Assembly (NCBI GenBank): GCA_947627135.1
Contig: CANQUV010000012.1
Coordinates: 1 to 64,000, forward strand
Direction: 5' to 3'
DNA length: 64,000 nucleotides
From: an uncultured Clostridia bacterium
GTDB taxonomy: Bacteria; Bacillota; Clostridia; Oscillospirales; Acutalibacteraceae
Part shown: positions 46,690 to 56,430 of the stretch, one piece after another
Position numbering within the stretch: the stretch's first letter is position 1
Layout: the number at the start of each line of letters is the position of its first letter
Notes under the pieces: generated by a model
What the model saw: the letters and a program-made list of their open reading frames with translations, nothing else
The model's database searches: none
What the model was told of the DNA's origin: nothing
Position numbers and translations under genes: made by a program

Positions 46690-47796
46690 ATGAGCTTAGT
46701 TAGAGTTTTGCATGTCATTACAGGAATGGGTAACGGAGGAGCAGAAGCATATATAATGAATATGTACAGAAATATAGACCGTACGAAAGTACAGTTTGAT
46801 TTTCTCCTTCGCAGTCGAGAGACAGCGTATGAAGAAGAAATAAAAAAACTGGGCGGACGAATATTTTATACATCAGAATATCCTCGGCATTTTATAAAAA
46901 ACAAGAAAGAAGTAGAAGCGTTTTTTGAAAGTCATAAGGATTATGATATAGTTCATGTCCATGCAAATGCTCTAATTTATATGACCGTACTGAAAATTGC
47001 AAAAAAGCACAATATAAATTGCAGGATTATGCATAGCCACAATACAGATACAAAAAGACCAATATATAGAATTATACATAATTTTAATAAGCAATTTATA
47101 AATAAATGGGCAACAGATTATTTTGCCTGTTCTACCGAAGCCGGTAAATGGATGTTTAAAAATGATTTTATATTAAGAAAAAATGCAATAAATATAGATA
47201 AATTTCAGAAAGATAAAGAAGTACGCAAGAAAATAAGAAAAGATTTAGGTGTAGAAGATAAGTTTGTAATTGGTCATGTAGGACGCTTTACTATTCAAAA
47301 AAATCATACATTTTTATTAAAAATATTTAATGAGTATTATAAAAAAAATCCGGAATCTGTACTATTACTTGTGGGTGATGGGTATTTAGAAAAGGACATT
47401 AAAAACCTTGTAAATGAATACGGATTAAAAGATAGTGTTAAATTTTTAGGTTCACGTAGTGATGTTGATACTGTTTTTCAGGCATTTGACATTATGGTTT
47501 TTCCATCATTAAATGAGGGTTTTGGAATTGCTGTTTTAGAAGCACAAGCAGCTGGTGTTTCTTGTATTATTTCATCTAATATACCAAATGAAGTTATACA
47601 ATCTTCAATTGTTAAAAAATTAAGTTTGGATGATACTGTTGATGAATGGGTAAAAAATATAGATATAATAAGGAATAGCGAAAAAATTGAGCAGAAAACA
47701 TCGATTAACGAATTAAAAATGGCCGGCTATGATATAAAGACTGCGGCAAAGAAATTACAATCCTTTTATTTGAGTAAATCACATCAGGAGAGTTAA
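46690..47796 (+). CDS. GT4 glycosyltransferase, paralog 2, without G tract
   Basis: N-terminal half near-identical to paralog 1 at DNA level; 'GMGNGGAEAYIMNMYRNI'. Confidence 0.9.
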   Translation: MSLVRVLHVITGMGNGGAEAYIMNMYRNIDRTKVQFDFLLRSRETAYEEEIKKLGGRIFYTSEYPRHFIKNKKEVEAFFESHKDYDIVHVHANALIYMTVLKIAKKHNINCRIMHSHNTDTKRPIYRIIHNFNKQFINKWATDYFACSTEAGKWMFKNDFILRKNAINIDKFQKDKEVRKKIRKDLGVEDKFVIGHVGRFTIQKNHTFLLKIFNEYYKKNPESVLLLVGDGYLEKDIKNLVNEYGLKDSVKFLGSRSDVDTVFQAFDIMVFPSLNEGFGIAVLEAQAAGVSCIISSNIPNEVIQSSIVKKLSLDDTVDEWVKNIDIIRNSEKIEQKTSINELKMAGYDIKTAAKKLQSFYLSKSHQES

Positions 47797-47797
47797 A

Positions 47798-48598
47798 ATG
47801 AACGATAAAGTATCAATTATTATGGCATGTTATAACTGTGAATCAACAGTAGAAAAAGCTATTGATTCTATATTAAAACAAACATATAAAAATTGGGAAC
47901 TTATTATTTGTAACGATTGTTCCACAGATAATACACTGGAGATTCTGAAAAATTATCTAACTAAATATCCTGATAAAATAAAATTAATACAAAATGATAA
48001 AAACTTAAAATTACCGGCATCTTTAAATCATTGTCTAAAATATGCCGATGGAAAATATGTTGCCAGAATGGACGGAGATGATGTATCTCATCCTCAACGA
48101 TTAGAAAAACAAGTTAAGTATTTGGAAGACCATACCGATATTGATTTGGTAGGTACATCAATGGAGGTATTTAACGGAAAGGAAATTACAGGTATAATAA
48201 GTAATATTTCTAATCCAACTAAATACGACTTAAAAAAATCGCCGTGTTTTTGCCATGCGACAATAATGACATACAAATATGTGTATGATAAGTTAAACGG
48301 TTATACTTTAAACAAAAGAGCAATTCGCTGTGAAGACGTTGATCTATGGTTTAGGTTTTTTGCGGCAGGTTATAAAGGAGCAAATATTCAAGAATGTTTA
48401 TACATAGTTACAGATGATGAAAATGCACATAGTCGTAGAAAATTTACCGATCGTATAAATGCAATGAAAACATTATTTTTTGGATATAGATTGTTAAAAT
48501 ATCCTATTTATTGGTATCCCTGGGTGTTGAATCCGGTAGTAAAAGGATTAGTGCCAAAATTTATATATACTTTTTTAAGAAATCAAAAATTTAAGTAA
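47798..48598 (+). CDS. GT2 glycosyltransferase
   Basis: 'VSIIMACYNCESTVEKAIDSILKQTYKNWELIICNDCSTDNT', 'ARMDGDDVSHPQRLEKQ'. Confidence 0.92.
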   Translation: MNDKVSIIMACYNCESTVEKAIDSILKQTYKNWELIICNDCSTDNTLEILKNYLTKYPDKIKLIQNDKNLKLPASLNHCLKYADGKYVARMDGDDVSHPQRLEKQVKYLEDHTDIDLVGTSMEVFNGKEITGIISNISNPTKYDLKKSPCFCHATIMTYKYVYDKLNGYTLNKRAIRCEDVDLWFRFFAAGYKGANIQECLYIVTDDENAHSRRKFTDRINAMKTLFFGYRLLKYPIYWYPWVLNPVVKGLVPKFIYTFLRNQKFK

Positions 48599-48622
48599 GT
48601 TTTGCTATGCAGAGGCGGCTAT

Positions 48623-49744
48623 ATGTTTAAAATACTTTTTTTTATACCTGATTTAGGTCAGGGCGGGGCTGAAAAAGTTCTTGTAAACCTTGTAAATAAT
48701 ATGGACAAAAATAAATTTGATATTACTGTTCAAACATTATTTGCAGGAGGAGTAAACGAACAATATTTAAATAAAGATATAAAGTATAAATATTGTTATA
48801 AGAAAACCTTCAGAGGAAACAGCCAAATTTTAAAATTATTTTCACCACAAAGGCTTTATAAGAAATTTATAAAAGAAAGGTATGATATTGTTGTGTCATA
48901 TCTTGAAGGACCAACTGCAAGAATTGTAAGCGGTTGTACAGATAAAGATACTAAACTTGTAAGTTGGATTCATGTAGAACAACATACCAAAGAAAAAGCA
49001 TCACATTCATTTAAAAATTATGAAGAAGCAAAAAAATGTTACGAGAAATTTGATAATACAATTTGTGTTTCTAATTATGTAAAAAAAGATTTTATAAAAA
49101 TATTTGATTTTGAAAAACCAATTGAAGTTTTGTATAACACCAATGAAACAAAACAAATTTTAGAATTAGCAAAAGAAAAAGCTGAAGATTTTAACTATTC
49201 GGGAATAAATATTTGTGCCGTCGGAACATTGAAAAAATCCAAAGGATTTGATAGATTAATCAGGGTGCAGAGAAAATTAAAAGATGACGGGTTAGATACG
49301 AAATTTTTTATTCTTGGAGAAGGTCCCGAAAGGGAAAATTTGATTAATTTAGCAAAAGAGAATAAAGTAGAGGACACATTTATATTTCACGGTTATGAAA
49401 CTAATCCGTATAAGTATATTTCAAAATGCGACTTATTTGTATGTGCTTCATTTGCTGAAGGCTTTAGTACAGCTGCTACCGAAGCGCTTGTTTTAGGTAT
49501 TCCGATAGTAACAGTTGAAGTGTCCGGTATGAAAGAAATGCTGGGAGAAAATAACGAATACGGAATTGTAACGGAAAACGATGAGGATGCTCTTTATGAG
49601 GGTATAAAAAAAATACTTACAACTGATGATTTGCTTTCAAATTATGCAGAAAAAGCAAAAGAGAGAGGTAAGTATTTTAGTACAGAAAAAACTGTACAGG
49701 CAGTTGAAGATATGTTAAAAACTGTGATGAAAGAGGCGGATTAA
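48623..49744 (+). CDS. GT4 glycosyltransferase
   Basis: 'ILFFIPDLGQGGAEKVLVNLVNNMD', 'CASFAEGFSTAATEALVLGIPIVTVEVSGMKEML'. Confidence 0.92.
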   Translation: MFKILFFIPDLGQGGAEKVLVNLVNNMDKNKFDITVQTLFAGGVNEQYLNKDIKYKYCYKKTFRGNSQILKLFSPQRLYKKFIKERYDIVVSYLEGPTARIVSGCTDKDTKLVSWIHVEQHTKEKASHSFKNYEEAKKCYEKFDNTICVSNYVKKDFIKIFDFEKPIEVLYNTNETKQILELAKEKAEDFNYSGINICAVGTLKKSKGFDRLIRVQRKLKDDGLDTKFFILGEGPERENLINLAKENKVEDTFIFHGYETNPYKYISKCDLFVCASFAEGFSTAATEALVLGIPIVTVEVSGMKEMLGENNEYGIVTENDEDALYEGIKKILTTDDLLSNYAEKAKERGKYFSTEKTVQAVEDMLKTVMKEAD

Positions 49745-49745
49745 C

Positions 49746-51578
49746 TTGGATTTCAGTAAAATAAAACTTGTTATTTGGGATTTAGACGAAACTTTATGGA
49801 AAGGTACTTTATCAGAAGAGGAAGTTTCTTTACCAGAAAAAAATAAAGATTTAATAATTCGTCTTACTGATATTGGTATTGTTAACTCAATTTGCAGTAA
49901 AAACTATGAGGATCAAGTAAAAAATGAACTGGATAAATATGGTTTATGGGATTATTTTGTATTTAAATCAATAAATTGGAACGCTAAGGGTAACCGTGTA
50001 AAACAAATAATAAATGATATGCAGCTTCGGCCGGTTAATGTTTTGTTTGTTGATGATAATTTTTCCAATATAGAAGAGGTAAAATATTTTTGCCCTGAAA
50101 TTATGACTGCTACTCCGGATATTGTTAATAGTTTAGCTGAATGGTCAAATCATCAGGAACTTAAAGACTTAAATCACAAAAGATTAAAACAGTATAAAAT
50201 TCTTGAAGAAAAGGCATCACAAAAGCAAAACTTTAATAGCAATGAAGAGTTTTTAAAAAGCAGTAATATTATTTTGAAAATACATAAAAATTGTTTAGAT
50301 GAGGCTGAAAGAATACATGAACTCGTTATGAGGTCTAATCAGCTTAATTTTACCAAAAAGCGTGATTCACTTGAAGAAATTAAAAGAATATTAAAAGATG
50401 AAACATATAATAACGGTTATGTTACAGTAAAAGATAACTTTGGAGATTACGGAATAATAGGATTTTTTTCTGTTAAGGACAATAAGTGCATACACTTTTT
50501 ATTCTCTTGCAGAACTTTGGGGATGGGAATCGAACAGTATGTTTATAATTATCTTGGTCGCCCCCAATTGGAAACAGTAGGAGAGGTTATCAGCGATATT
50601 TCTTCAACTCAAATGCCTGTTTGGATAAATCAAAGTAATGTAAAAGCAGCAGCGGAAAACAATAATATACAGATGACAGAATTTGATAAGCATACAGTTC
50701 TTATTAAAGGACCTTGTGACTTGTATCAGATCTTTCCGTTTATCAATAAGTCAGATTGTATAGATACAGAATTTACCTATGTGCTTGCTAATGGTTCAAC
50801 AGTTGAAAGTACAGGACATACTACTCATATTGTTGAAGCTGACAGATTAACTGATTTGCAGAAAAAGACAATTACTGAAGAATTACCGTTTATGGATATG
50901 GGTGCATATTGCGACAATATATTCAAATATCCGTATAAAGTAGTAGTTTTAAGCATTTTACAAGATTGTAATCTTGGCGTTTACAGAAGAAAAGAAACAG
51001 GAGAACGCTTTGCTTTTATTGAGTTTACAAGCGATATGACCAATCCTGGAAATTTTGACAAACTTATAAATAAGAAGTGTAATGTAGGCGGTTTTAATTT
51101 TACAAAAGACTTTTTAAATAATTTTTCAGAAAAGTATGAATTTTTGGGTCGTAATTCACCGCAGACAATTTTGGAAAATATTAAGTATATACGAAATCAG
51201 TTAAATAATGATTGTATTTTGGTTTTAATGCTTGGAACTGAAACATTTTACGACATGGGAGATAATCTTGCATATAAGGATAGACATATCTTTCATAAAC
51301 AGGTCAATGAATTGATAAGGGAATGGTCAAATTATCAAGATAATGTTGAATTAGTTGATGTTAATAAATATATAACAGGTCCTGAAAGTTATTATGATCA
51401 CATTAATCATTTTATTAAACCTGTGTATTATAATTTGGCAAAAGACATTGTAAATATAATTAATAAATATATTAATAGTGATATTTCGCAAGCACCAAAA
51501 TCTAAAATTATTTATATGAAATTGCATGATTACGTTGGAGAAAAATTAGGTAAATTTAGAGATAAATTTAGAGGTTAA
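49746..51578 (+). CDS. FkbH-like HAD protein with GNAT-like middle and SGNH-like C-terminal region (TTG start)
   Basis: 'KLVIWDLDETLWKGTLSEEEV', 'VLFVDDNFSNIEEVK', 'LVMRSNQLNFTKKR', then 'VVVLSILQDCNLG...GRNSPQTILENIKYIRNQL...YDHINHFIKPVYY'. Confidence 0.8.
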   Translation: MDFSKIKLVIWDLDETLWKGTLSEEEVSLPEKNKDLIIRLTDIGIVNSICSKNYEDQVKNELDKYGLWDYFVFKSINWNAKGNRVKQIINDMQLRPVNVLFVDDNFSNIEEVKYFCPEIMTATPDIVNSLAEWSNHQELKDLNHKRLKQYKILEEKASQKQNFNSNEEFLKSSNIILKIHKNCLDEAERIHELVMRSNQLNFTKKRDSLEEIKRILKDETYNNGYVTVKDNFGDYGIIGFFSVKDNKCIHFLFSCRTLGMGIEQYVYNYLGRPQLETVGEVISDISSTQMPVWINQSNVKAAAENNNIQMTEFDKHTVLIKGPCDLYQIFPFINKSDCIDTEFTYVLANGSTVESTGHTTHIVEADRLTDLQKKTITEELPFMDMGAYCDNIFKYPYKVVVLSILQDCNLGVYRRKETGERFAFIEFTSDMTNPGNFDKLINKKCNVGGFNFTKDFLNNFSEKYEFLGRNSPQTILENIKYIRNQLNNDCILVLMLGTETFYDMGDNLAYKDRHIFHKQVNELIREWSNYQDNVELVDVNKYITGPESYYDHINHFIKPVYYNLAKDIVNIINKYINSDISQAPKSKIIYMKLHDYVGEKLGKFRDKFRG

Positions 51579-51579
51579 G

Positions 51580-51744
51580 ATGGTAAAACCAATTAAAATT
51601 AGTGATATAAAAATTAAAAATAATAGAAATATATCAATCGAACTGTTGCGTGTTATATCAATGCTTTTAATTGTATCACAGCATTTTATGGAAAATACAG
51701 GAATTATAGCCAACACTGCAATAGGTAATAGTGTGTATTTTTAA
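51580..51744 (+). pseudogene. Truncated acyltransferase-3 family gene (54 aa N-terminal fragment)
   Basis: 'MVKPIKISDIKIKNNRNISIELLRVISMLLIVSQHFMENTGIIANTAIGNSVYF*' resembles the start of the gene at 62739 ('GIELLRIISMLMVLSLHFF'). Confidence 0.75.
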
Positions 51745-51753
51745 AATTTAAAA

Positions 51754-52773
51754 TTGGAGAAAAATATGAAAAGTAATAACATTAATGTTGATACTAGTTG
51801 GTTAATATCAGTTATTATTCCTGTGTATAATAAGGAAAAGCATATTAAAAAATGTATTGACAGTGTTTTAAACCAAAGTTATCAAAATTTTGAGATAATA
51901 TTGGTTGATGATGGTTCATTTGATAATTCCGGCAAAATATTGGACGATTACTTAAAAAAAGATGAAAGAATTAAGGTTTTTCATATTGAAAACGGGGGAG
52001 TATTAGCAGCAAGAAATTTTGGAGTTAAAAAATCAAATGGAGAATTTATATCTTTTATTGATGCAGATGACACAGTTGAACCAGAATATTTAGAAAAACT
52101 ACTCGATATTTTATTGGTTAATAAATGCGATATTTCACAGTGTAATTATTCTAATGTTTTAGAAGATATAAAAACACCTGTTTCCAATAGCGGTGAAATA
52201 TTAATACAAAACTCTGATGAAGCAATTGAATATTTATTGTTAGGGAAAAAATATGTTGTTGGGTTATGGCCTAAATTATATAAAAGAGAGCTTTTTTATA
52301 ATATTTCGGAATATAGAGATATAAAAGTACATGAAGATTATATAGTTAATTTTTCTGCATTTCAAAATGCTAAAAAAACAGCTTTTATTGATTTGCCGTT
52401 ATATAATTATTATAATAATGAAGATAGTGTTACTCATTTAATAAACAGAGTAAAGTTTTGTCAGGATGTAAAATTTGTATCAAAGTTGGTTTTAGAAAAA
52501 AGTAAAAATAAACCCTATGAAAAGCTTGCACTTGCACGGTATCAAAAAAGTTATTTGTCTTTATATAATTCAATGCTTTCAGATAATAAAGTAGGTAAAG
52601 AAGAAAAGCAAAAATGCTTAAATGAACTTAAAAGCATATATAAGGGTGATAACTTATATAATTCAAAAGAAAAATTTAAAGCTATGATATTTATATATAC
52701 ACCGTTTATATATAAAATAGGTTTTAGGTTTTATGATAAAATAAGAAAGAAAAAATTAGATCCTGAACAATAA
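51754..52773 (+). CDS. GT2 glycosyltransferase
   Basis: 'VIIPVYNKEKHIKKCIDSVLNQSYQNFEIILVDDGSFDNSG', 'FIDADDTVEPEYLEKL'. Confidence 0.93.
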   Translation: MEKNMKSNNINVDTSWLISVIIPVYNKEKHIKKCIDSVLNQSYQNFEIILVDDGSFDNSGKILDDYLKKDERIKVFHIENGGVLAARNFGVKKSNGEFISFIDADDTVEPEYLEKLLDILLVNKCDISQCNYSNVLEDIKTPVSNSGEILIQNSDEAIEYLLLGKKYVVGLWPKLYKRELFYNISEYRDIKVHEDYIVNFSAFQNAKKTAFIDLPLYNYYNNEDSVTHLINRVKFCQDVKFVSKLVLEKSKNKPYEKLALARYQKSYLSLYNSMLSDNKVGKEEKQKCLNELKSIYKGDNLYNSKEKFKAMIFIYTPFIYKIGFRFYDKIRKKKLDPEQ

Positions 52774-52782
52774 GAGGAAGAT

Positions 52783-53754
52783 ATGAAAGAAAAAATTAGT
52801 GTTATAGTTCCAATATACAAAGTTGAAAAGTATCTTTTAAAATGTGTTGAAAGTCTAATTAACCAAACATACAAAAACCTTGAGATCATACTTGTAGATG
52901 ACGGTTCACCTGATAAATGTCCGCAAATTTGTGATGAATATGCTCAAAAAGATAATCGAATTAAGGTTATACATAAAGAAAACGGCGGACTTTCCGATGC
53001 AAGAAATGCAGGAATGAAAATTGCAACAGGTGAATATATAAGCTTTATCGACAGTGATGATTGGGTAAATACAGATATGTATCAGTATATGTTAAAAGAA
53101 GCATTATTACATAATGCTGATATTGTAGAATGTAATATTTATAACGCTTTTGAAGACAAAACAGAAAAATATAATACTGATCATTATGCAATATATAATA
53201 ATAATTATGATATAATGAAAGCATATATTAAGGATTATAATATCAAAACTGTTGTATGGAATAAATTATATAAAAAATCATTAATTAAAGATATTCCTTT
53301 TGAATTTGGTAAATATAACGAAGATGAATTTTTTACTTATCAGGTTTTATCAAGGGCAAATTTTTTAATACATATTGACAATTATTACTATTATTACAGG
53401 CAAAGAAGCGGTAGTATAATGGGTAGCAGTTATTCATTAAAAAAGTTAGATTCTTTAGAGGCTGCATTAATTCGTACAAACTTTATAAAAGTTAATTATC
53501 CTGATTTGTATTTTTATCAATTGAAATACACTACTTTTTTGTGTATTGGACACTATCAAGAAATCCTTAAGAATAAAAATTTAGACCAAGATAAAAAATC
53601 CCGAAAGCTTATAGAAAAATATCGTAAAAAGTTAAAATGGAAAATTAGTGATTTAAAGAAAATAAAATTTTCGTTAAGAGTTTTTGTTGTTTTATCAAGT
53701 ATTTCATTAAATTTTTGTGCGAATCTTAGAAATTTATTTAATTTGGGAGAATAG
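52783..53754 (+). CDS. GT2 glycosyltransferase
   Basis: 'VIVPIYKVEKYLLKCVESLINQTYKNLEIILVDDGSPDKCP', 'SFIDSDDWVNTDMY'. Confidence 0.93.
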   Translation: MKEKISVIVPIYKVEKYLLKCVESLINQTYKNLEIILVDDGSPDKCPQICDEYAQKDNRIKVIHKENGGLSDARNAGMKIATGEYISFIDSDDWVNTDMYQYMLKEALLHNADIVECNIYNAFEDKTEKYNTDHYAIYNNNYDIMKAYIKDYNIKTVVWNKLYKKSLIKDIPFEFGKYNEDEFFTYQVLSRANFLIHIDNYYYYYRQRSGSIMGSSYSLKKLDSLEAALIRTNFIKVNYPDLYFYQLKYTTFLCIGHYQEILKNKNLDQDKKSRKLIEKYRKKLKWKISDLKKIKFSLRVFVVLSSISLNFCANLRNLFNLGE

Positions 53755-53759
53755 ATTAT

Positions 53760-54740
53760 ATGTCTAATTTTTTAAAGCGTTTTTCAAAAAGGATGAGAAT
53801 ATTAGGTACAGATTTAAAAAGAGATATTTTTAATTTTCCAATGAATATTACATTTGTAAATTTATTAAAAAATATTTCAAGTATAAAAGGACCTTTTGAA
53901 AAAATATATAATTGGTGTGAAAATAAAAGAGATAACCAGATTTTAGATTATCTTTATAAAACAAATAAAAATGTTTTTGATAAGTATAAAGATTTATCTG
54001 ATTCAGGGGTACCGTCAAGTGATAAATATATTTGGATATGTTGGTTTCAAGGGGAAGAGACAGCACCTACACTAGTTAAAAAGTGTATAGCATCGATAAA
54101 AAAACATGCCCAAGATTATAAGGTTATTATAATAGATGAAACGAATATCAGTAATTATATTAAATTACCAAAGGTGATATTAAATAAATATAATTCAGGA
54201 AATATTAGTAAGGCACATTTTTCAGATATATTAAGGACAAAATTAATTAATACATACGGAGGACTTTGGTTAGATGCAACAATTTTTTGCACTAAAAGTA
54301 TTCCAGATGAAATATTTAATTATAGTTTTTTTACTTGTAAAAGTCCTATAAAAAAGTGTAAATATATTTCAGAGTATCAATGGACTACTTTTGTTTTAGG
54401 AGGTAAAAAAAACAGTATATTTTATAAATTTATGAGTGATTTTTATGATTCTTATTGGTTAAAAAATAAAGTTGCAATTGATTATCTTTTTATGGATTAT
54501 GTTATTGCATTAGCTAAAAAACATATTAAGGCTATTAATGAATTAATAGAAAAGGTTCCTATAAACAATTTGTTAAGAGATGAAATACAGGCTGTTTTTG
54601 ATGAACCGTTTGAAATAGAAAAGTATAATCAATTTTTAAATAGTGATACTTACTTATTTAAACTTTCTTGGAGAATGAATTTTAAAAAACTTACTGAAGA
54701 TGGTAAAGAAACATTTTATGGATATTTCATTAATAATTAA
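53760..54740 (+). CDS. Capsular polysaccharide synthesis protein (GT32-like)
   Basis: 'KYIWICWFQGEETAPTLVKKCIASIKKHAQDYKVIIID', 'AHFSDILRTKLINTYGGLWLDATIFCTKSI'. Confidence 0.88.
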   Translation: MSNFLKRFSKRMRILGTDLKRDIFNFPMNITFVNLLKNISSIKGPFEKIYNWCENKRDNQILDYLYKTNKNVFDKYKDLSDSGVPSSDKYIWICWFQGEETAPTLVKKCIASIKKHAQDYKVIIIDETNISNYIKLPKVILNKYNSGNISKAHFSDILRTKLINTYGGLWLDATIFCTKSIPDEIFNYSFFTCKSPIKKCKYISEYQWTTFVLGGKKNSIFYKFMSDFYDSYWLKNKVAIDYLFMDYVIALAKKHIKAINELIEKVPINNLLRDEIQAVFDEPFEIEKYNQFLNSDTYLFKLSWRMNFKKLTEDGKETFYGYFINN

Positions 54741-54806
54741 TGAATTAAAATAAGTGGGTTAAATTTATTTATATGTGAAAACATATTTATGAAGAAGGGT
54801 TATGAA

Positions 54807-55333
54807 ATGTCTAAAGTTAGTGTAATTGTGCCTGTTTATAAAGTAGAAAACGTATTGAAATAATACTTATAAATGACGGTTTACCTAATAAATATTTAAA
54901 AATAAGTGATGAATATGATAAAAATTATCATCAAATTATTTGGATAGTTAAAAAAGTATCAATTTTATCTGAATCATATTATAATTATGTACAACGAGAA
55001 AACAGCATTATGGGTCAATTTTATTCCGAAAAAAGACTGGATGCTTTAGATGCTTGTGAAAAAAGATGTATATACTTAAAACAAAATATACCGCAGCTTT
55101 ACGATTTATCTCTTTATGTTTATATGGGTAATTGTATGTATCATTTACAGCAGGCAATAATTACAAAGTCAGATAAAAAAATAACAGATAATATAATAAA
55201 AAGAATACCCTTCAGAAAAAACGGTAATGTTTTTAAAGCTGTAGTTGGTAAACAGGCCAAATGGTTAAAACTGTTTTTTATATATCCTGTGTTTACTTGT
55301 AAGATTAGAAATAAATTAGGAATTGGGATGTAA
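54807..55333 (+). pseudogene. Decayed GT2 glycosyltransferase
   Basis: ATG 54807 'MSKVSVIVPVYKVENVLK*', then out-of-frame 'ILINDGLPNKYLKISDEYDKN', then C-terminal fragment ORF 55010-55333 resembling the gene at 52783. Confidence 0.85.
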
Positions 55334-55335
55334 AT

Positions 55336-56427
55336 ATGAAAAAAGTAATGATTGTATTCGGCACTCGTCCCGAAGCGATTAAAATGTGTCCGCTTGTAAA
55401 TGAATTAAAAACAAGAAATAAAATAATAACGAAAGTTTGTGTTACAGGTCAGCATCGTCAAATGCTTGATCAGGTTTTACAAATTTTTAATGTTGTTCCC
55501 GATTACGATCTTTCTATTATGAAAGATAAGCAGACTTTATTTGATATTACAAATAGTATTCTTAATGGAATTAAAGAAATTCTTGATAAGGAAAAACCTG
55601 ATGTAGTACTTGTTCATGGAGATACATCGACTACCTTTGTTACTTCTCTTGCTTGTTTTTATTTACAAATACCTGTGGGACATGTGGAAGCAGGATTGCG
55701 CACATACAATATTTATTCACCTTATCCTGAAGAATTTAACAGACAAGCTGTTGGAATTATTGCAAAATATCATTTTGCACCTACTGAACTTTCAAAAAAC
55801 AATTTAATCAAAGAAGGTAAAAAAACGGATAGTATTTATGTGACAGGTAATACAGCAATTGACGCATTAAAAACAACTGTAAGAGAAGATTATAGACATC
55901 CAGAACTTGAATGGGCAAAAGACAGCAGACTTATTATGTTGACAGCTCATAGAAGAGAAAATCTCGGAGAACCTATGCATAATATGTTTAGGGCAATACG
56001 CAGAATTGTCGATGAAACACCGGATGTTAAGGTTATTTATCCAATTCACATGAATCCCATAGTGAGAAAGGCTGCAGATGAAGAACTCGGTAATGATGAT
56101 AGAATACATATTATAGAACCGCTTGACGTTCTGGATTTTCATAATTTTTTATCAAGAAGCTATTTGATTTTAACAGATAGCGGAGGAATTCAAGAGGAAG
56201 CTCCTTCACTTGGTAAGCCGGTGCTTGTTATGAGGGATACTACCGAGCGGCCAGAAGGAATAAAAGCGGGTACATTAAAGCTTGTTGGTACTAATGCAAA
56301 GGTTATTTATAATGAATTTAAGAAGCTTTTAAATAACGAAAATGAATACGAGAAAATGAGTAAAGCTTCAAATCCTTATGGAGACGGTTTTGCTTGTAAA
56401 AGAATAGCAGATGTGTTGGAGGAGTAA
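55336..56427 (+). CDS. wecB: UDP-N-acetylglucosamine 2-epimerase (non-hydrolysing)
   Basis: 'IVFGTRPEAIKMCPLVNEL', 'VHGDTSTTF', 'HVEAGLRTYNIYSPYPEEFNR', 'LTAHRRENLGEP', 'LTDSGGIQEEAPSLGKPVLVMRDTTERPEG'. Confidence 0.96.
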   Translation: MKKVMIVFGTRPEAIKMCPLVNELKTRNKIITKVCVTGQHRQMLDQVLQIFNVVPDYDLSIMKDKQTLFDITNSILNGIKEILDKEKPDVVLVHGDTSTTFVTSLACFYLQIPVGHVEAGLRTYNIYSPYPEEFNRQAVGIIAKYHFAPTELSKNNLIKEGKKTDSIYVTGNTAIDALKTTVREDYRHPELEWAKDSRLIMLTAHRRENLGEPMHNMFRAIRRIVDETPDVKVIYPIHMNPIVRKAADEELGNDDRIHIIEPLDVLDFHNFLSRSYLILTDSGGIQEEAPSLGKPVLVMRDTTERPEGIKAGTLKLVGTNAKVIYNEFKKLLNNENEYEKMSKASNPYGDGFACKRIADVLEE

Positions 56428-56430
56428 TTC

